From: Palsa-892 sp035295845
GTDB lineage: Bacteria > Pseudomonadota > Alphaproteobacteria > Rhizobiales > Xanthobacteraceae
Assembly: GCA_035295845.1 (NCBI GenBank)
Contig: DATGIF010000019.1
Location: 248,001-312,000 of the forward strand
Length of the DNA stretch: 64,000 nt
Direction: 5' to 3'
Part shown: positions 1-10,095 of the stretch, one piece after another
Layout of the letters: each line of letters opens with the position of its first letter
Position numbering within the stretch: position 1 is the stretch's first letter
Translations under genes and position numbers: made by a program
Notes under the pieces: model-generated
Told to the model about the DNA's origin: nothing
Seen by the model: only the letters and a program-made list of their open reading frames with translations
Database searches by the model: none

Positions 1-1
1 C

Positions 2-487
2 GGCGACAAGGTGCTGCGTATCTTCGCCGAAAAGGCCAAGGCGAATTTGCGGCCCGAGGACTTCGTGGCGCGGCTCGGCGGCGAGGAATTTGCGGCGGTG
101 CTTTCGGGCGTCGAACTTTCAACCGCCTTCATGATGGCCGAACAGATCCGCATTGCATTCGCGGCCACGGGCCGTCAGGTGGACGGCTACCGCGTGCAGG
201 CGACGGTTTCGGCCGGGATTGCGCTATTGCCGGCCTCGGAGGCCGATGTCGACGCGCTGCTCGCGCGCGCGGATCAAGCGCTTTACGTGGCAAAAGCGCG
301 GGGCAGGGACCGCGTGGAAATCGCCGAAGTCGACCGGCCGCATGCCTGGCAGCCGGCCGAGGAGGAAGAGTGGGTCAGGGCGCCCGCCGCCTCGGGCAAA
401 GTGGCCCGCTCCGCGCCGCGGCTCGTGCCGAGCCCCGCGCTTGCGCCCGGCGATGTCACGCCGATCCGCAAGGTTGGAATCCATTAA
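2..487 (+). CDS. Diguanylate cyclase (GGDEF domain), 5'-truncated
   Basis: C-terminal 161 residues of a protein that begins before the window. The frame is open from base 2 and contains RLGGEEFAAVLSG, with the GGEEF active-site signature at visible residues 26-30, followed by the end of the GGDEF fold (DALLARADQALYVAKARG). The enzyme family makes cyclic di-GMP from two GTP. The signature is intact, so activity is expected. About 50 residues of Pro/Ala-rich tail follow the domain. The sensory part, if any, lies outside the window. Confidence 0.9.
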   Translation, partial: GDKVLRIFAEKAKANLRPEDFVARLGGEEFAAVLSGVELSTAFMMAEQIRIAFAATGRQVDGYRVQATVSAGIALLPASEADVDALLARADQALYVAKARGRDRVEIAEVDRPHAWQPAEEEEWVRAPAASGKVARSAPRLVPSPALAPGDVTPIRKVGIH

Positions 488-511
488 TCATTTCGGGGTT
501 ACCTTCGTCGC

Positions 512-727
512 ATGGCGATGGGGGCGAATAGGGCCACAAACGCGCATCTCACGCGGCTCGAGACCGCCGCGGCGCTCGCCGGCTGCGCGCTGATCTGCAC
601 GCATCAATCCGCCGAGGAACTCCACAGCGCGCTCGTTCGCGAATATCTGAGCACGCATGGTCGAAGGCAGGCCGCTTTTTTCGCGTCCGCGCTCGCCGTC
701 CTCGCCGCGCTGTTTATTTGGCTCTGA
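512..727 (+). CDS. Small hypothetical protein with C-terminal membrane segment
   Basis: 71 codons, not recognised. The first 50 residues are mixed and helical; the last 17 or so (AAFFASALAVLAALFIWL) form one hydrophobic segment, so a tail-anchored inner-membrane protein is possible. It begins 24 bases after the GGDEF gene and overlaps the end of the convergent acyltransferase by 14 bases. No good ribosome binding site is visible upstream of ATG 512 or 518, so it may not be a gene. Confidence 0.4.
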   Translation: MAMGANRATNAHLTRLETAAALAGCALICTHQSAEELHSALVREYLSTHGRRQAAFFASALAVLAALFIWL

Positions 728-1874
728 TTCTGAGCGGCGTCGCCGCGACCCATCCGGCCGCTTGCGCAGTGGCCCGGCGCCTCAGCCGGGAAAGCGGCTC
801 GACAATCCACCCCACCACCGCATAGGCTGCGGCCTTCACCCATTTGCGTCCGCGCGGCTCAACGTAGCGCGAGACAGCGAAAGCCGCGCCAATCATGACG
901 GCAATCATCGCCGGAACGAGCAAGGCGGCCGGAACGTACTGGCCGAGCCGGTTGAAGGCGATGAAACCCGCGTGCTGGTGCAGCAAATAGAGCGGGTAGG
1001 TGAGGCCGCCGAGCGCGATCACGACTTTAGGCGGCAACGGGATGTGATTGATGCGGCTTGCCACGGCGACGAGAGCGATCGTCATGAGCGTCAGCCAGAT
1101 CAAGATGCGCGGGTCGATGAAGGTCGAATAGTGATCCGCGGTCCAGCGTCCGCCGGTCAAGGCCTCGCTGCAGGCAACGGCGGTGGAAACCGCGATCAGA
1201 AACGGCGCCTGCCAGCCGCGGCGGCCGCGGGCGATTTCCGCGAGCAAAATGCCGGCACAAAAGAAGCCGGCGTAGCTCGTGACGAAGAGGTGGGTGACGA
1301 TTTTCGAGTGTAACAGCGCTTCGTTCGCAAGCGCGATGGCAAGCCAGGCGAGCACGATCTCGTCGACGCGGCGCGGAAACAGACCGAAGGCGATGAACAG
1401 CGCCATCCAGCCATAAAACGTCAGCTCCAGCACGATCGACCAATAGGCCCCGTCCATGAAGGGCTGGCCGAAGGCAGGCGCGAGCATGGTTAAATTCGCC
1501 ACCCACTGGACGAAGTGTGTCTCGAATGGGGGCATGCCGAACCAATAGGTTACCGCGAAGGTGGCGGTGGTGCAGGCCGCGAAGGCGGGCCAAAGACGCG
1601 CGGCGCGGGCGATGCCGAACTCGATGGCGGTGCGGCCGAGCGCCGACCAGGCGATGACAAAGCCGGAAATCACGAAGAAAAGTTCAACCCCGAACCAGCC
1701 GTATTTCGCGACCGGCGCAAGCGCGGGCAGGGAAACCGTGGTGAATCCGTCGGCGGCGGCGCCGCGGTAAGCGTAATGGAAGACCACCACGGAAAGAGCG
1801 GCGAAGAGCCGCAAAAGGTCGAGCGCCGGCACGCGATCCTGCGCAGGCTTCTCGACGGCTGAAATCGTTGACAA
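714..1874 (-). CDS. Acyltransferase family 3 (OafA/YrhL-like) membrane protein
   Basis: Polytopic inner-membrane protein of about 386 residues. It opens with the family signature RVPALDLLRLFAALSVVVFH, whose His is conserved, and continues with roughly ten hydrophobic segments. Members transfer acetyl or other acyl groups to surface polysaccharides, lipids or Nod-factor-type sugars; the substrate here is unknown. The frame is open up to a TTG at 1919 without a Shine-Dalgarno. The TTG at 1874 has GGAG at suitable distance and leaves a normal family N-terminus, so I chose it. A single gene, convergent with its left neighbour and downstream of the glnA terminator. Confidence 0.85.
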   Translation of the reverse strand: MSTISAVEKPAQDRVPALDLLRLFAALSVVVFHYAYRGAAADGFTTVSLPALAPVAKYGWFGVELFFVISGFVIAWSALGRTAIEFGIARAARLWPAFAACTTATFAVTYWFGMPPFETHFVQWVANLTMLAPAFGQPFMDGAYWSIVLELTFYGWMALFIAFGLFPRRVDEIVLAWLAIALANEALLHSKIVTHLFVTSYAGFFCAGILLAEIARGRRGWQAPFLIAVSTAVACSEALTGGRWTADHYSTFIDPRILIWLTLMTIALVAVASRINHIPLPPKVVIALGGLTYPLYLLHQHAGFIAFNRLGQYVPAALLVPAMIAVMIGAAFAVSRYVEPRGRKWVKAAAYAVVGWIVEPLSRLRRRATAQAAGWVAATPLRIRAK

Positions 1875-1950
1875 GGCGCTCTCCGTCTCGTTTCGAAACA
1901 AGCGCCTTTCACGTTTCAAGACGCATGCCGAAGCGACGGGGACGCCCGGA

Positions 1951-1978
1951 AAAGAAAAGGGCGCCCGAAGGCGCCCTT
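1951..1978 (-). terminator. Rho-independent terminator of glnA
   Basis: A nine-base-pair stem (AAGGGCGCC at 1957-1965 with GGCGCCCTT at 1970-1978) closes a four-base loop that reads TTCG on the minus strand, a very stable tetraloop. The minus strand then runs into TTTTCTTTT. It starts 37 bases after the glnA stop and fits an intrinsic terminator for glnB-glnA transcription. Confidence 0.85.
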
Positions 1979-2015
1979 AAGGTGTTCGCGCGGTCAAGCG
2001 CGACTGGGAGGAAGC

Positions 2016-3425
2016 TCAGGACGAGTAGTACATCTCGAACTCGACCGGGTGCGGCGTGTGCTCGAAACGAATGATTTCCTGCATCTTGAGGTCCATGTAG
2101 GACTCGATGAAGTCGTCGTTGAACACGTCGCCCTTCTTGAGGAAATCGCGATCCTTGTCGAGGTTGGAAAGCGCCTCGCGCAAAGAGCCGCAGACGGTCG
2201 GAATCTTCTTCAATTCCTTCGGCGGCAGATCGTAGAGGTCCTTGTCGATCGCTTCGCCGGGATCCAGCTTGTTCTGGATGCCGTCGAGCCCGGCCATCAG
2301 CATCGCCGCGAAGCCGAGATAGGGATTGGCGAGGGGGTCCGGGAAGCGGACTTCGACGCGTTTCGCCTTCGGGTTCGAGGTGAACGGGATGCGGCAGGAA
2401 GCCGAGCGGTTGCGCGCGGAATAAGCGAGCAACACCGGGGCTTCGAAGCCGGGGACTAGGCGCTTGTAGGAATTGGTCGTGGGATTGGTGAAGGCGTTGA
2501 TCGCCTTCGCGTGCTTGATGATGCCGGCGATGTAGGAGAGGCACGTCTCCGACAGGTCGGAGTATTTGTTGCCGGCGAAAACCGGCGTCGAGCCTTTCCA
2601 GATCGACTGATGGCAGTGCATGCCGGAGCCATTGTCGCCGTAGACGGGCTTCGGCATGAAGGTCGCGGTCTTGCCGTAGATATTGGCGACCATGTGGATG
2701 CAGTATTTGTAGATCTGCAGCTGGTCGGCCATCGTCACCAGCGGACCGAACTTCATGCCGAGTTCGTGCTGGGCCGACGCCACTTCGTGATGGTGCTTCT
2801 CGACCTTGACGCCCATCTTGGCCATGGCGCCGAGCATTTCGGAGCGCATGTCCTGGGCGGAGTCCTGCGGCGGCACCGGGAAGTAGCCCTTCTTGGTGCC
2901 GATGCGGTGACCCAGATTGCCGCCCTCATACTCGGTGTCCATGTTGTCGGGCAGCTCGATCGAGTCGATCTTGAAGCCGGTATTGTAGGGATCGGCCTTG
3001 AACTTGATGTCGTCGAACACGAAGAACTCGGCTTCCGGGCCGAAATAGACGTTGTCGCCGACGCCCGTCGATTTCATGTAGGCGACGGCTTTCTTCGCCA
3101 TGCCGCGGGGATCCCGGTTATAGGGCTCGCCGGTGGTGGGTTCCAGCACGTCGCACACGATCGACAGCGTGGTTTCGGCGAAGAACGGATCGATGCACGC
3201 GGTCGCCGGATCCGGCATCAGGTTCATGTCGGACTCGTTGATCGCCTTCCAACCGGCGATCGAGGAGCCGTCGAACATCACGCCTTCAGCGAAGGTGTCT
3301 TCTTCGAACATACCGACGTCGAAGGTGACGTGTTGCCACTTGCCGCGCGGATCGGTGAACCGGCAGTCGACGTATTTGACATCTTTGTCCTTCATCAACT
3401 TGAGGACTTCCTTAGCAGTCGTCAT
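2016..3425 (-). CDS. glnA: Glutamine synthetase type I
   Basis: 469 residues, the usual GSI length. The enzyme makes glutamine from glutamate, ammonia and ATP as a cytoplasmic dodecamer. The sequence carries the N-terminal beta-grasp ([20 protein letters not shown]), the ATP region ([19 protein letters not shown]), the glutamate region (NRSASCRIP) and the adenylylation-loop Tyr398 in [10 protein letters not shown], so it should be controlled by GlnE. The ATG at 3425 follows an AGGGGG site. It lies 61 bases after glnB on the same strand, and the two are probably cotranscribed from the sigma54-type promoter upstream of glnB. Confidence 0.97.
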   Translation of the reverse strand: MTTAKEVLKLMKDKDVKYVDCRFTDPRGKWQHVTFDVGMFEEDTFAEGVMFDGSSIAGWKAINESDMNLMPDPATACIDPFFAETTLSIVCDVLEPTTGEPYNRDPRGMAKKAVAYMKSTGVGDNVYFGPEAEFFVFDDIKFKADPYNTGFKIDSIELPDNMDTEYEGGNLGHRIGTKKGYFPVPPQDSAQDMRSEMLGAMAKMGVKVEKHHHEVASAQHELGMKFGPLVTMADQLQIYKYCIHMVANIYGKTATFMPKPVYGDNGSGMHCHQSIWKGSTPVFAGNKYSDLSETCLSYIAGIIKHAKAINAFTNPTTNSYKRLVPGFEAPVLLAYSARNRSASCRIPFTSNPKAKRVEVRFPDPLANPYLGFAAMLMAGLDGIQNKLDPGEAIDKDLYDLPPKELKKIPTVCGSLREALSNLDKDRDFLKKGDVFNDDFIESYMDLKMQEIIRFEHTPHPVEFEMYYSS

Positions 3426-3451
3426 TTGAACTTACCCCCTGTGATTTTCGT

Positions 3452-3467
3452 CCCTCGGGCCCGAGGG
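3452..3467. other. Perfect 16-bp palindrome between glnB and glnA
   Basis: CCCTCGGGCCCGAGGG is a perfect palindrome in the 61-base gap between the glnB stop and the glnA start. No T-run follows on the minus strand, so it is not a classic terminator. In the transcript it could form a stem that affects mRNA stability or lowers glnA read-through. Function is inference. Confidence 0.5.
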
Positions 3468-3486
3468 CTTGGTTGCGATAGTCGGA

Positions 3487-3984
<498 letters not shown>

Positions 3985-4056
3985 TCACTTTGTTGTACGA
4001 TCGTGAGGACAGGTGGCGGAGTTTACGGCGAGTGGCTTGCGCAAGGATTAGGCAAT

Positions 4057-5589
4057 TTGTCCAATAAAAAGGCAAGTGAAACCGGCCCATTCTCAACGGT
4101 GGAGCTTCTCACGCCGGCCGAGATGGCCGAGGCGGACCGGCGCGCGGTCGCGGCGGGCACGCCGGGGATCGCGCTCATGGAGCGCGCGGGCCGTGCGGTC
4201 GCGGACGCCTTGGCCGCGCGCCATCCGCTCGGCACGCGCGTGTTCGTGGCCTGTGGCCCCGGCAACAACGGCGGCGATGGTTTCATCGCGGCGCGGATCT
4301 TGAGCGAGCGCGGCTATCCGGTGCGGCTTGCACTTCTCGGCGCGCGCGAGGCGCTCACGGGCGACGCGGCAAAAGCCGCGCAACTTTATCGTGGCGAAGT
4401 CGAGCCGATGAAGGCGGACGCGGTCCGCGATGCGGGCGTAATCGTCGATGCGCTGTTCGGGGCGGGTCTTTCGCGGCCGCTTACCGGACGCGCATTGGAG
4501 GCGGTCGAGGCGATCGCGCGCGCGGCGGAGGCCGGCGTGCCGGTGATCGCGGTCGATCTGCCCAGCGGAATTGATGGCGCGAGTGGAGAAGTGCGCGGAG
4601 CGGCGGTCAAAGCCGATGAAACGGTCACCTTCTGCCGCCGCAAGCCCGGTCATCTGTTGATGCCGGGGCGGATGCATGCGGGACAAGTGCGGATCGCCGA
4701 TATCGGCATTTCGGATGCGACCGTGGCAGCCGTTGGGACAAAGACATTCGCCAATGAGCCCCCGCTCTGGCGGCCGCATTTTCCGCTCCCCAAGGTCGAT
4801 GGCCACAAATACGACCGCGGCCATGCGGTGGTCGCCAGCGGCCCGATGCATGCGACCGGCGCGGCGCGGCTCGCGGCGCGCGCAGCCCTGCGGGCAGGCG
4901 CGGGCCTTGTGACGGTCGCCGCCGGCAAAGCCGCGATCCCGGCGCTCGCGGCAAGCCTCACGGCGGTGATGGTGTGGGAAGCAAACGGCGCCGCCGGCCT
5001 CGCCAAGCTCCTTGCCGACCAGCGGCTGAATGCGGTGCTCCTGGGCCCCGGGCAGGGCGTGGGCGCGGCCACCAAGGAGATGGTCCTCGCCGCCGCCAAA
5101 GCCAAGCGGAAGCTTGTGCTTGATGCCGATGCGCTGACGAGCTTCGCGGGCAAAACGGGAGAACTCGCAAAGGCGCTGAGATCGGCGCCGATGGCTGTCG
5201 TGACGCCGCACGAGGGAGAATACAAACGGCTGTTTAGCAACGCACCACAACTACTTGATAATAAATCAAAAATAGGCAGGGCGAGATTCGCGGCCAACAT
5301 CCTCGGTGCCGTCGTCTTATTGAAAGGGCCCGATACCGTGGTTGCCGACCCTGACGGTCGCGCGGCGATTGCCCATAACGCACCGGCTTGGCTTGCGACC
5401 GCGGGCGCGGGCGATGTGCTCGCGGGTTTCGTGCTCGGGCTTCTCGCTCAGGGCATGCCTGCCTTCGAGGCCGCCGCCGCCGCCGTGTGGATACACGGCG
5501 AATGTGCGCGAAAATTCGGGCCGGGGCTGATCGCCGAGGACTTGCCGGAGGCGTTGCCGCGCGTGCTCAGCGATTTCTTCGAGCTCTAA
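4057..5589 (+). CDS. nnr: Bifunctional NAD(P)HX epimerase / ADP-dependent NAD(P)HX dehydratase
   Basis: About 510 residues. The N-terminal YjeF_N half (from VELLTPAEMAEADRRA) epimerises damaged NAD(P)HX; its Gly-rich site CGPGNNGGDGFIAARIL is intact. The C-terminal YjeF_C half is a ribokinase-fold dehydratase with ATAGAGDVLAGFVLGL. Together they repair hydrated nicotinamide cofactors in the cytoplasm. The frame extends to 3949, but TTG 4057 has AAGGA nine bases upstream, and GTG 4099 is a second possibility. A short stretch around 5236-5275 is unusually AT-rich for this gene. It ends in a 4-base overlap with the convergent antiporter gene. Divergent from glnB. Confidence 0.93.
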   Translation: MSNKKASETGPFSTVELLTPAEMAEADRRAVAAGTPGIALMERAGRAVADALAARHPLGTRVFVACGPGNNGGDGFIAARILSERGYPVRLALLGAREALTGDAAKAAQLYRGEVEPMKADAVRDAGVIVDALFGAGLSRPLTGRALEAVEAIARAAEAGVPVIAVDLPSGIDGASGEVRGAAVKADETVTFCRRKPGHLLMPGRMHAGQVRIADIGISDATVAAVGTKTFANEPPLWRPHFPLPKVDGHKYDRGHAVVASGPMHATGAARLAARAALRAGAGLVTVAAGKAAIPALAASLTAVMVWEANGAAGLAKLLADQRLNAVLLGPGQGVGAATKEMVLAAAKAKRKLVLDADALTSFAGKTGELAKALRSAPMAVVTPHEGEYKRLFSNAPQLLDNKSKIGRARFAANILGAVVLLKGPDTVVADPDGRAAIAHNAPAWLATAGAGDVLAGFVLGLLAQGMPAFEAAAAAVWIHGECARKFGPGLIAEDLPEALPRVLSDFFEL

Positions 5590-7295
5590 AAGCGCTCCAC
5601 GTTCATTATCCGGGGGGGCTTTGCTTCTTTAGGCGAGCCGAACGCATGATCGAGCATGCCGAGCGCGATCTCGCGCTCGCCCATGACGACGAAATTGGCG
5701 CCGTGCTTCTGCAAGTGCTCGACTTCGGCGTCGGAATGGGCCCGCGCGATGATCTCGAGCTTGGCGTTGGCGCGGCGTGCCTGCTCCGAAACTTGCCCCG
5801 CCTCGAAGCCATCGGGGATGGCGATGAAGAGGAGGCGCGCGGCCGCCAAATTTGCGGCCACAAGCACACGCGGGTCGGCGGCATTGCCCGAGATCACCTC
5901 CAGCGTCTCCTTGCGCGCGGCCTCAGCAATCTTCTGCCGTTCCTCGATCACCAGGAAGGGCTTGCCCTCTCGCCGCAACCGCTCGCCGATAATGGTGCCG
6001 ACGCGCCCGAAGCCCACGACCACGGCGTGATCGCGGAGCGCGGTCGGCGGGATCTCCTCCTCTTCCTTGATGGTAGCCTGGCTTCCTGCCGGCTCGACCA
6101 ATCTGAATTTTGCCTTCAGGCGGGTGATGACCGCGAAGTAGAGCGGATTGACGAGGATCGAAATGATGGCGCCGGCGAGGATCAGATCCTGGCCCTGCTG
6201 CGGCAGGATTTTCAGGCCCACGCCCAAGGCGGCGAGAATGAACGAGAATTCTCCGATCTGGGCAAGGCTCGCGCCGATCGTGAGCGCGGTCGCAGCCGGA
6301 TGCCCGAAAAGCCGCACGATCAGGTAGGCGGCGACCGGATTGCAGACGAGCACGACGATCAGCGTGGCCGCGAGCGAGAACGGGTTGTTGAGAAGAACCG
6401 ACGGGTTGAACAGCATGCCAACCGAGACGAAGAACAAAACCGCGAAGGCGTCGCGAAAGGGAAGCGACTCTTCCGCCGCGCGCTGCGAGAGCGTTGACTC
6501 GCTCAAAATCATGCCGGCGAAGAAGGCGCCGAGCGCAAACGAAATGCCGAAGAGTTGCGCGGCACCGTAAGCGACGCCGAGCGCGATCGATAAGACCGCG
6601 AGCCGGAACAGTTCGCGCGAGCCCGTATGGGCGACGTAGTGCAGGATTTCGGGAATGACGCGCTGGCCGACGACAAGCATCAGCGCGACGAAAGCAAGCA
6701 CTTTGGCAATGGTAATGCCGGTCGCGCGGAGAATGTCGTCGAGCGCGGGCGCGCTCGCGCCGCCGGTACTCAGCACGCCGGCCAAGGCCGGGATCAACAC
6801 CAGCGCGAGCACCATGGCGAGGTCCTGGACCACGAGCCAGCCGACCGCGATGCGGCCGCGCTCGGTCTGCATCAGATGACGTTCCTGCAAGGCGCGCGTG
6901 AGCACGACGGTGCTCGCGACCGAGAGCGCGAGCCCAAACACGTAGCCCGCGCCCGCGGGCCAGCCGGCAAGCCACGCCACGCCCATTCCGAGGAGCGATG
7001 CGACCAGCATCTGGGCGATAGCGCCGGGAATGGCGATGGCTTTGACGGAGAGAAGATCCTTCAGCGAGAAATGCAGGCCCACGCCGAACATCAACAGAAT
7101 AACGCCGATCTCGGCGAGATCGGCGGCGAGCGCCTGATCCGCCACGTAGCCGGGGGTGAAGGGGCCGACGAGAACGCCCGCCAGCACGTAGCCCACGATC
7201 GGCGAAATTCGCAGCCGGTTCGCCGCCGCGCCCATGAGGAAAGCGAGCACGAGGGCGATCACCAGTGTCGCGATCAGCGGTGTGTGATGCGGCAT
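5586..7295 (-). CDS. ybaL: Monovalent cation:proton antiporter-2 with TrkA-N domain (YbaL/KefB type)
   Basis: About 569 residues; E. coli YbaL is of similar length. The first 390 residues hold some 12 membrane segments of the CPA2 exchanger fold, opening MPHHTPLIATLVIALVLAFL. The last 170 hold a Rossmann TrkA-N domain (AVVVGFGRVGTIIGERL) that binds a nucleotide and gates transport. It likely exchanges K+ or Na+ for protons in the inner membrane. The frame continues to 7331, but the ATG at 7295 matches the family N-terminus. Its stop (TAG) shares three bases with the convergent nnr stop. No KefF/KefG-type partner is adjacent. Confidence 0.85.
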   Translation of the reverse strand: MPHHTPLIATLVIALVLAFLMGAAANRLRISPIVGYVLAGVLVGPFTPGYVADQALAADLAEIGVILLMFGVGLHFSLKDLLSVKAIAIPGAIAQMLVASLLGMGVAWLAGWPAGAGYVFGLALSVASTVVLTRALQERHLMQTERGRIAVGWLVVQDLAMVLALVLIPALAGVLSTGGASAPALDDILRATGITIAKVLAFVALMLVVGQRVIPEILHYVAHTGSRELFRLAVLSIALGVAYGAAQLFGISFALGAFFAGMILSESTLSQRAAEESLPFRDAFAVLFFVSVGMLFNPSVLLNNPFSLAATLIVVLVCNPVAAYLIVRLFGHPAATALTIGASLAQIGEFSFILAALGVGLKILPQQGQDLILAGAIISILVNPLYFAVITRLKAKFRLVEPAGSQATIKEEEEIPPTALRDHAVVVGFGRVGTIIGERLRREGKPFLVIEERQKIAEAARKETLEVISGNAADPRVLVAANLAAARLLFIAIPDGFEAGQVSEQARRANAKLEIIARAHSDAEVEHLQKHGANFVVMGEREIALGMLDHAFGSPKEAKPPRIMNVERF

Positions 7296-7433
7296 GGCGA
7301 GGATGATACCGGCTTTGGAGCGCGCCGGCATAAGCGTCCGAACTTGCCCGCGGGCGTGGCTTTTTGCACACGCGAAACGTCATGCTATACCGCCGCCCGG
7401 CCGGCGCTGGACCTCGCGGGCTCTCGGTTTCTC

Positions 7434-7518
7434 GCGGGCGTGGCGGAATTGGTAGACGCGCGGGATTTAGGTTCCCGTGACGAAAGTCGTGGGGGTTCGA
7501 GTCCCTCCGCCCGCACCA
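7434..7518 (+). tRNA. tRNA-Leu (anticodon TAG)
   Basis: 85 bases. The acceptor stem GCGGGCG pairs with CGCCCGC, the anticodon stem is CGGGA/TCCCG around loop TTTAGGT, and a long variable arm typical of leucine tRNA is present. The T-arm is GGGGGTTCGAGTCCCTC and the CCA is encoded. Anticodon TAG reads CUA/CUN. It lies 39 bases before tig. Confidence 0.95.
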
Positions 7519-7557
7519 ATACTGCGCTTCGATTGGCAGCCAACAACGAGATGATCA

Positions 7558-8958
7558 ATGCAAGTGAAGGAAACCCTTTCCGAGGGTCTTAAGCGTGAAT
7601 ACAGCGTCGTGTTGCCGAAGGCCGAACTCGACGAGCGCGTCAGCTCGCGGCTTGAAGGCATCAAGGACCGCGTGAACTTGCCCGGTTTCCGGCCCGGCAA
7701 AGTGCCGATGCCGCATCTGAAGCGCGTCTACAGCAAGGCGGTGATGGGCGAGGTGATCGAACAGGCGATCGCCGACGCCAATAGCAAGATCGTCAATGAC
7801 GGCGGCTATCGGCTCGCCATGGAGCCGAAGATCACTTTTCCTTCGGAGCAACCATCGGCCCTGAACGAGGTGATCGAAGGCAAGGCGGACCTTGCCTATA
7901 CGGTCGCGCTCGAAATTCTGCCCAAGATCGACCTCGTCAACTTCAAGAACATCCAGATCGAAAAGCTCGCCGCGCCGGTGACCGATGCCGACGTCGACGA
8001 AGCGATCCGCCGCATCGCGGAGGCGAACCGCACCTACTCGCCGAAAGAAGGCAAGGCCGAGAAGGACGATCGCGTGGTCATTTCCTTCGTGGGCAAGATC
8101 GACGGCGAGCCGTTCGAGGGCGGCGAGAGCGAGAACGTGCCGGTCGTGCTCGGCTCAAGTCGGCTCATTCCCGGCTTCGAGGATCAGCTCCTCGGCTATA
8201 GCGCCGGCCAAAGCGGCGTCGTGAAGGTGAAATTTCCCGACGACTATGTGGCCGAGCGCGTCGCCGGCCGCGACGCGGAGTTCGACGTGACGGTGAACTC
8301 GGTCGAGTCGCCTAATGAAATCCTGCTCGACGACGATCTCGCCAAATCGCTCGGCGTCGAGTCGATCGAAAAGATGAAGCAACAGGTGCGCGAACGCGTC
8401 TCGCACGAGCATTTTTTCGCCTCGCGGCAGCGGGCGAAGCGCAAGCTTTTGGATGAACTCGACAAGCTGCACAAATTCGAGGTTCCGCCGACGCTCGTGG
8501 AACAGGAATTTCAGGGCATTTGGCAATCGCTCGAAAAGGACATGGAAAAGCGCCGCGTAAGTTTCGCCGACGAGGATACGACCGAGGAAGCAGCGCGCGA
8601 GGAGTACCGCAGGATCGCCGACCGCCGCGTGCGGCTCGGGCTTGTGCTGGCCGAGATCGGCGAGCGCAACAAGATCCAGGTGACCAATCAGGAGATCGAC
8701 CGCGCGATCCTGGACCAGGCGCGCCAGTTCCCCGGCCGCGAGCAGCAGGTGCTCGACTATTACAAACAGAATCCGATGGCGGTCGCCGAAATTCGCTCGC
8801 CCATCTTCGAGGACAAGGTGATCGACTTTCTTCTCGAGTTGGTGCAGGTGAACGAGAAGCAGGTGAGCAAGGAAGCCCTCTTCGCCGAAGATGACGAAGA
8901 AGAAGCGGCGGGTGCCAAGGACAAAAAGCCCGCCAAGGGCAAAAAGGGCAAGGCCTGA
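7558..8958 (+). CDS. tig: Trigger factor, ribosome-associated chaperone and peptidyl-prolyl isomerase
   Basis: 466 residues. The N-terminal ribosome-binding domain starts MQVKETLSEGLKREYSVVLP and has the docking signature PGFRPGKVPM near residues 41-50. A FKBP-type PPIase domain follows (DDRVVISFVGKIDGEPFEGG, then LIPGFEDQLLGYSAGQSG), then the long helical arm domain. The tail is acidic and then Lys-rich (EDDEEEAAGAKDKKPAKGKK), as in other alphaproteobacteria. It is first in the tig-clpP-clpX-lon quality control block and probably has its own promoter. Confidence 0.97.
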   Translation: MQVKETLSEGLKREYSVVLPKAELDERVSSRLEGIKDRVNLPGFRPGKVPMPHLKRVYSKAVMGEVIEQAIADANSKIVNDGGYRLAMEPKITFPSEQPSALNEVIEGKADLAYTVALEILPKIDLVNFKNIQIEKLAAPVTDADVDEAIRRIAEANRTYSPKEGKAEKDDRVVISFVGKIDGEPFEGGESENVPVVLGSSRLIPGFEDQLLGYSAGQSGVVKVKFPDDYVAERVAGRDAEFDVTVNSVESPNEILLDDDLAKSLGVESIEKMKQQVRERVSHEHFFASRQRAKRKLLDELDKLHKFEVPPTLVEQEFQGIWQSLEKDMEKRRVSFADEDTTEEAAREEYRRIADRRVRLGLVLAEIGERNKIQVTNQEIDRAILDQARQFPGREQQVLDYYKQNPMAVAEIRSPIFEDKVIDFLLELVQVNEKQVSKEALFAEDDEEEAAGAKDKKPAKGKKGKA

Positions 8959-9054
8959 GGCCTACCTTTACGCTCGCTTGCGCACCATATAGGCGCAAAC
9001 GGGTATGTTGACGTTTCAGAGATTCGCACCTCTTTTGCGGGCGGAGAGATGACC

Positions 9055-9693
9055 ATGCGTGATCCGGCCGATACCTACATGAACTACCTCGTGCCGATGG
9101 TGGTGGAGCAGACCAACCGCGGCGAGCGCGCCTATGACATCTATTCGCGCCTCCTGAAGGAGCGGATTGTGTTCATTACCGGCCCGGTCGAGGACGGGAT
9201 GGCCTCGCTGATCGTGGCGCAGCTTCTGTTTCTGGAAGCGGAAAACCCGAAAAAAGAGATTTCCATGTACATCAACTCGCCGGGCGGGGTCGTGACCTCG
9301 GGCATGGCGATCTACGACACGATGCAATTCGTGCGGCCGGCGATCTCGACGCTGTGCGTGGGCCAGGCCGCCTCCATGGGCTCGCTGCTGCTCGCCGCCG
9401 GCGAAAAAGGCATGCGCCATGCGCTGCCGAACGCACGCATCATGCTGCACCAGCCTTCGGGCGGCTTTCAGGGGCAGGCGACCGACATCATGCTGCACGC
9501 TGCGGAAATCCTCGCGCTGAAGAAGCGGCTGAACGAAATCTACGTCAAGCACACCGGCCAGTCGCTGAAGACGATGGAGGAGGCGCTCGAACGCGACAAA
9601 TTCCTCACGGCCGAGGGGGCCAAGGAATTCGGCGTCATCGACAAGGTGATCAACAAGCGGCCGCTGGTCGAGGAAGCACACGCCAAAGGCTGA
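9055..9693 (+). CDS. clpP: ATP-dependent Clp protease proteolytic subunit
   Basis: 212 residues. This serine protease forms two stacked heptamers that degrade proteins unfolded by ClpX or ClpA. The triad is visible: Ser107 in GQAASMGS, His132 in [11 protein letters not shown] and Asp near 181 in LERDKFL. ATG 9049 is too close to the GGAG at 9043, whereas ATG 9055 ([14 protein letters not shown]) sits eight bases after it and matches the family start. Confidence 0.96.
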   Translation: MRDPADTYMNYLVPMVVEQTNRGERAYDIYSRLLKERIVFITGPVEDGMASLIVAQLLFLEAENPKKEISMYINSPGGVVTSGMAIYDTMQFVRPAISTLCVGQAASMGSLLLAAGEKGMRHALPNARIMLHQPSGGFQGQATDIMLHAAEILALKKRLNEIYVKHTGQSLKTMEEALERDKFLTAEGAKEFGVIDKVINKRPLVEEAHAKG

Positions 9694-10095
9694 CGTTCTG
9701 TATTCCGCCGAACAAGCATCGCGAAGGCGAATCGAATCGTTTCAACGAGCGTTCGCCGTCGAGGCATGATCGCCGCGGGCGAGGCTTCGATTTATACGGG
9801 TGTGCACAACCGCCTCAACTGAATGTGATGGTTTTTGCACCGTAATCGGCGTCAATTGCCGCAATTTCCACATGTTGAAACCGGCATAGCGCAAGGAATC
9901 CTCGCTTTGCGGCAATCCGGCATTATGTTTGCATCTTCCGAGGGTGAGGATTCGGCCGCGTATGGGCCGATGGTAGCGTTAATGTATTCTTGATCGACCC
10001 TCGACTAGCATGCTTCGCTAGGGACGTGCTTGATATGCATGCTTGCGGCCTCTGCGCCGCACCCGGGCGGAGCCGCGGAGTGACGGAGAATGGCG
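9694..10095. other. clpP-clpX intergenic region, no gene seen
   Basis: About 400 bases without a convincing reading frame, RNA gene or repeat. The middle (about 9830-10000) is AT-richer than its surroundings, as expected for a promoter region of clpX, but I could not identify a confident -35/-10 pair. A short weak dyad (CTAGC ... GCTAG) lies near 10004-10020. Confidence 0.5.

Noticed and set aside
714..1313. Plus-strand frame across the acyltransferase gene
   Set aside because: The minus-strand acyltransferase signature and membrane pattern are clear; the plus frame is Arg/Gly-rich noise.
9990..10020. CTTG-containing sequence considered as a sigma32 promoter for clpX
   Set aside because: No matching -10 element at the required 17-18 base spacing.
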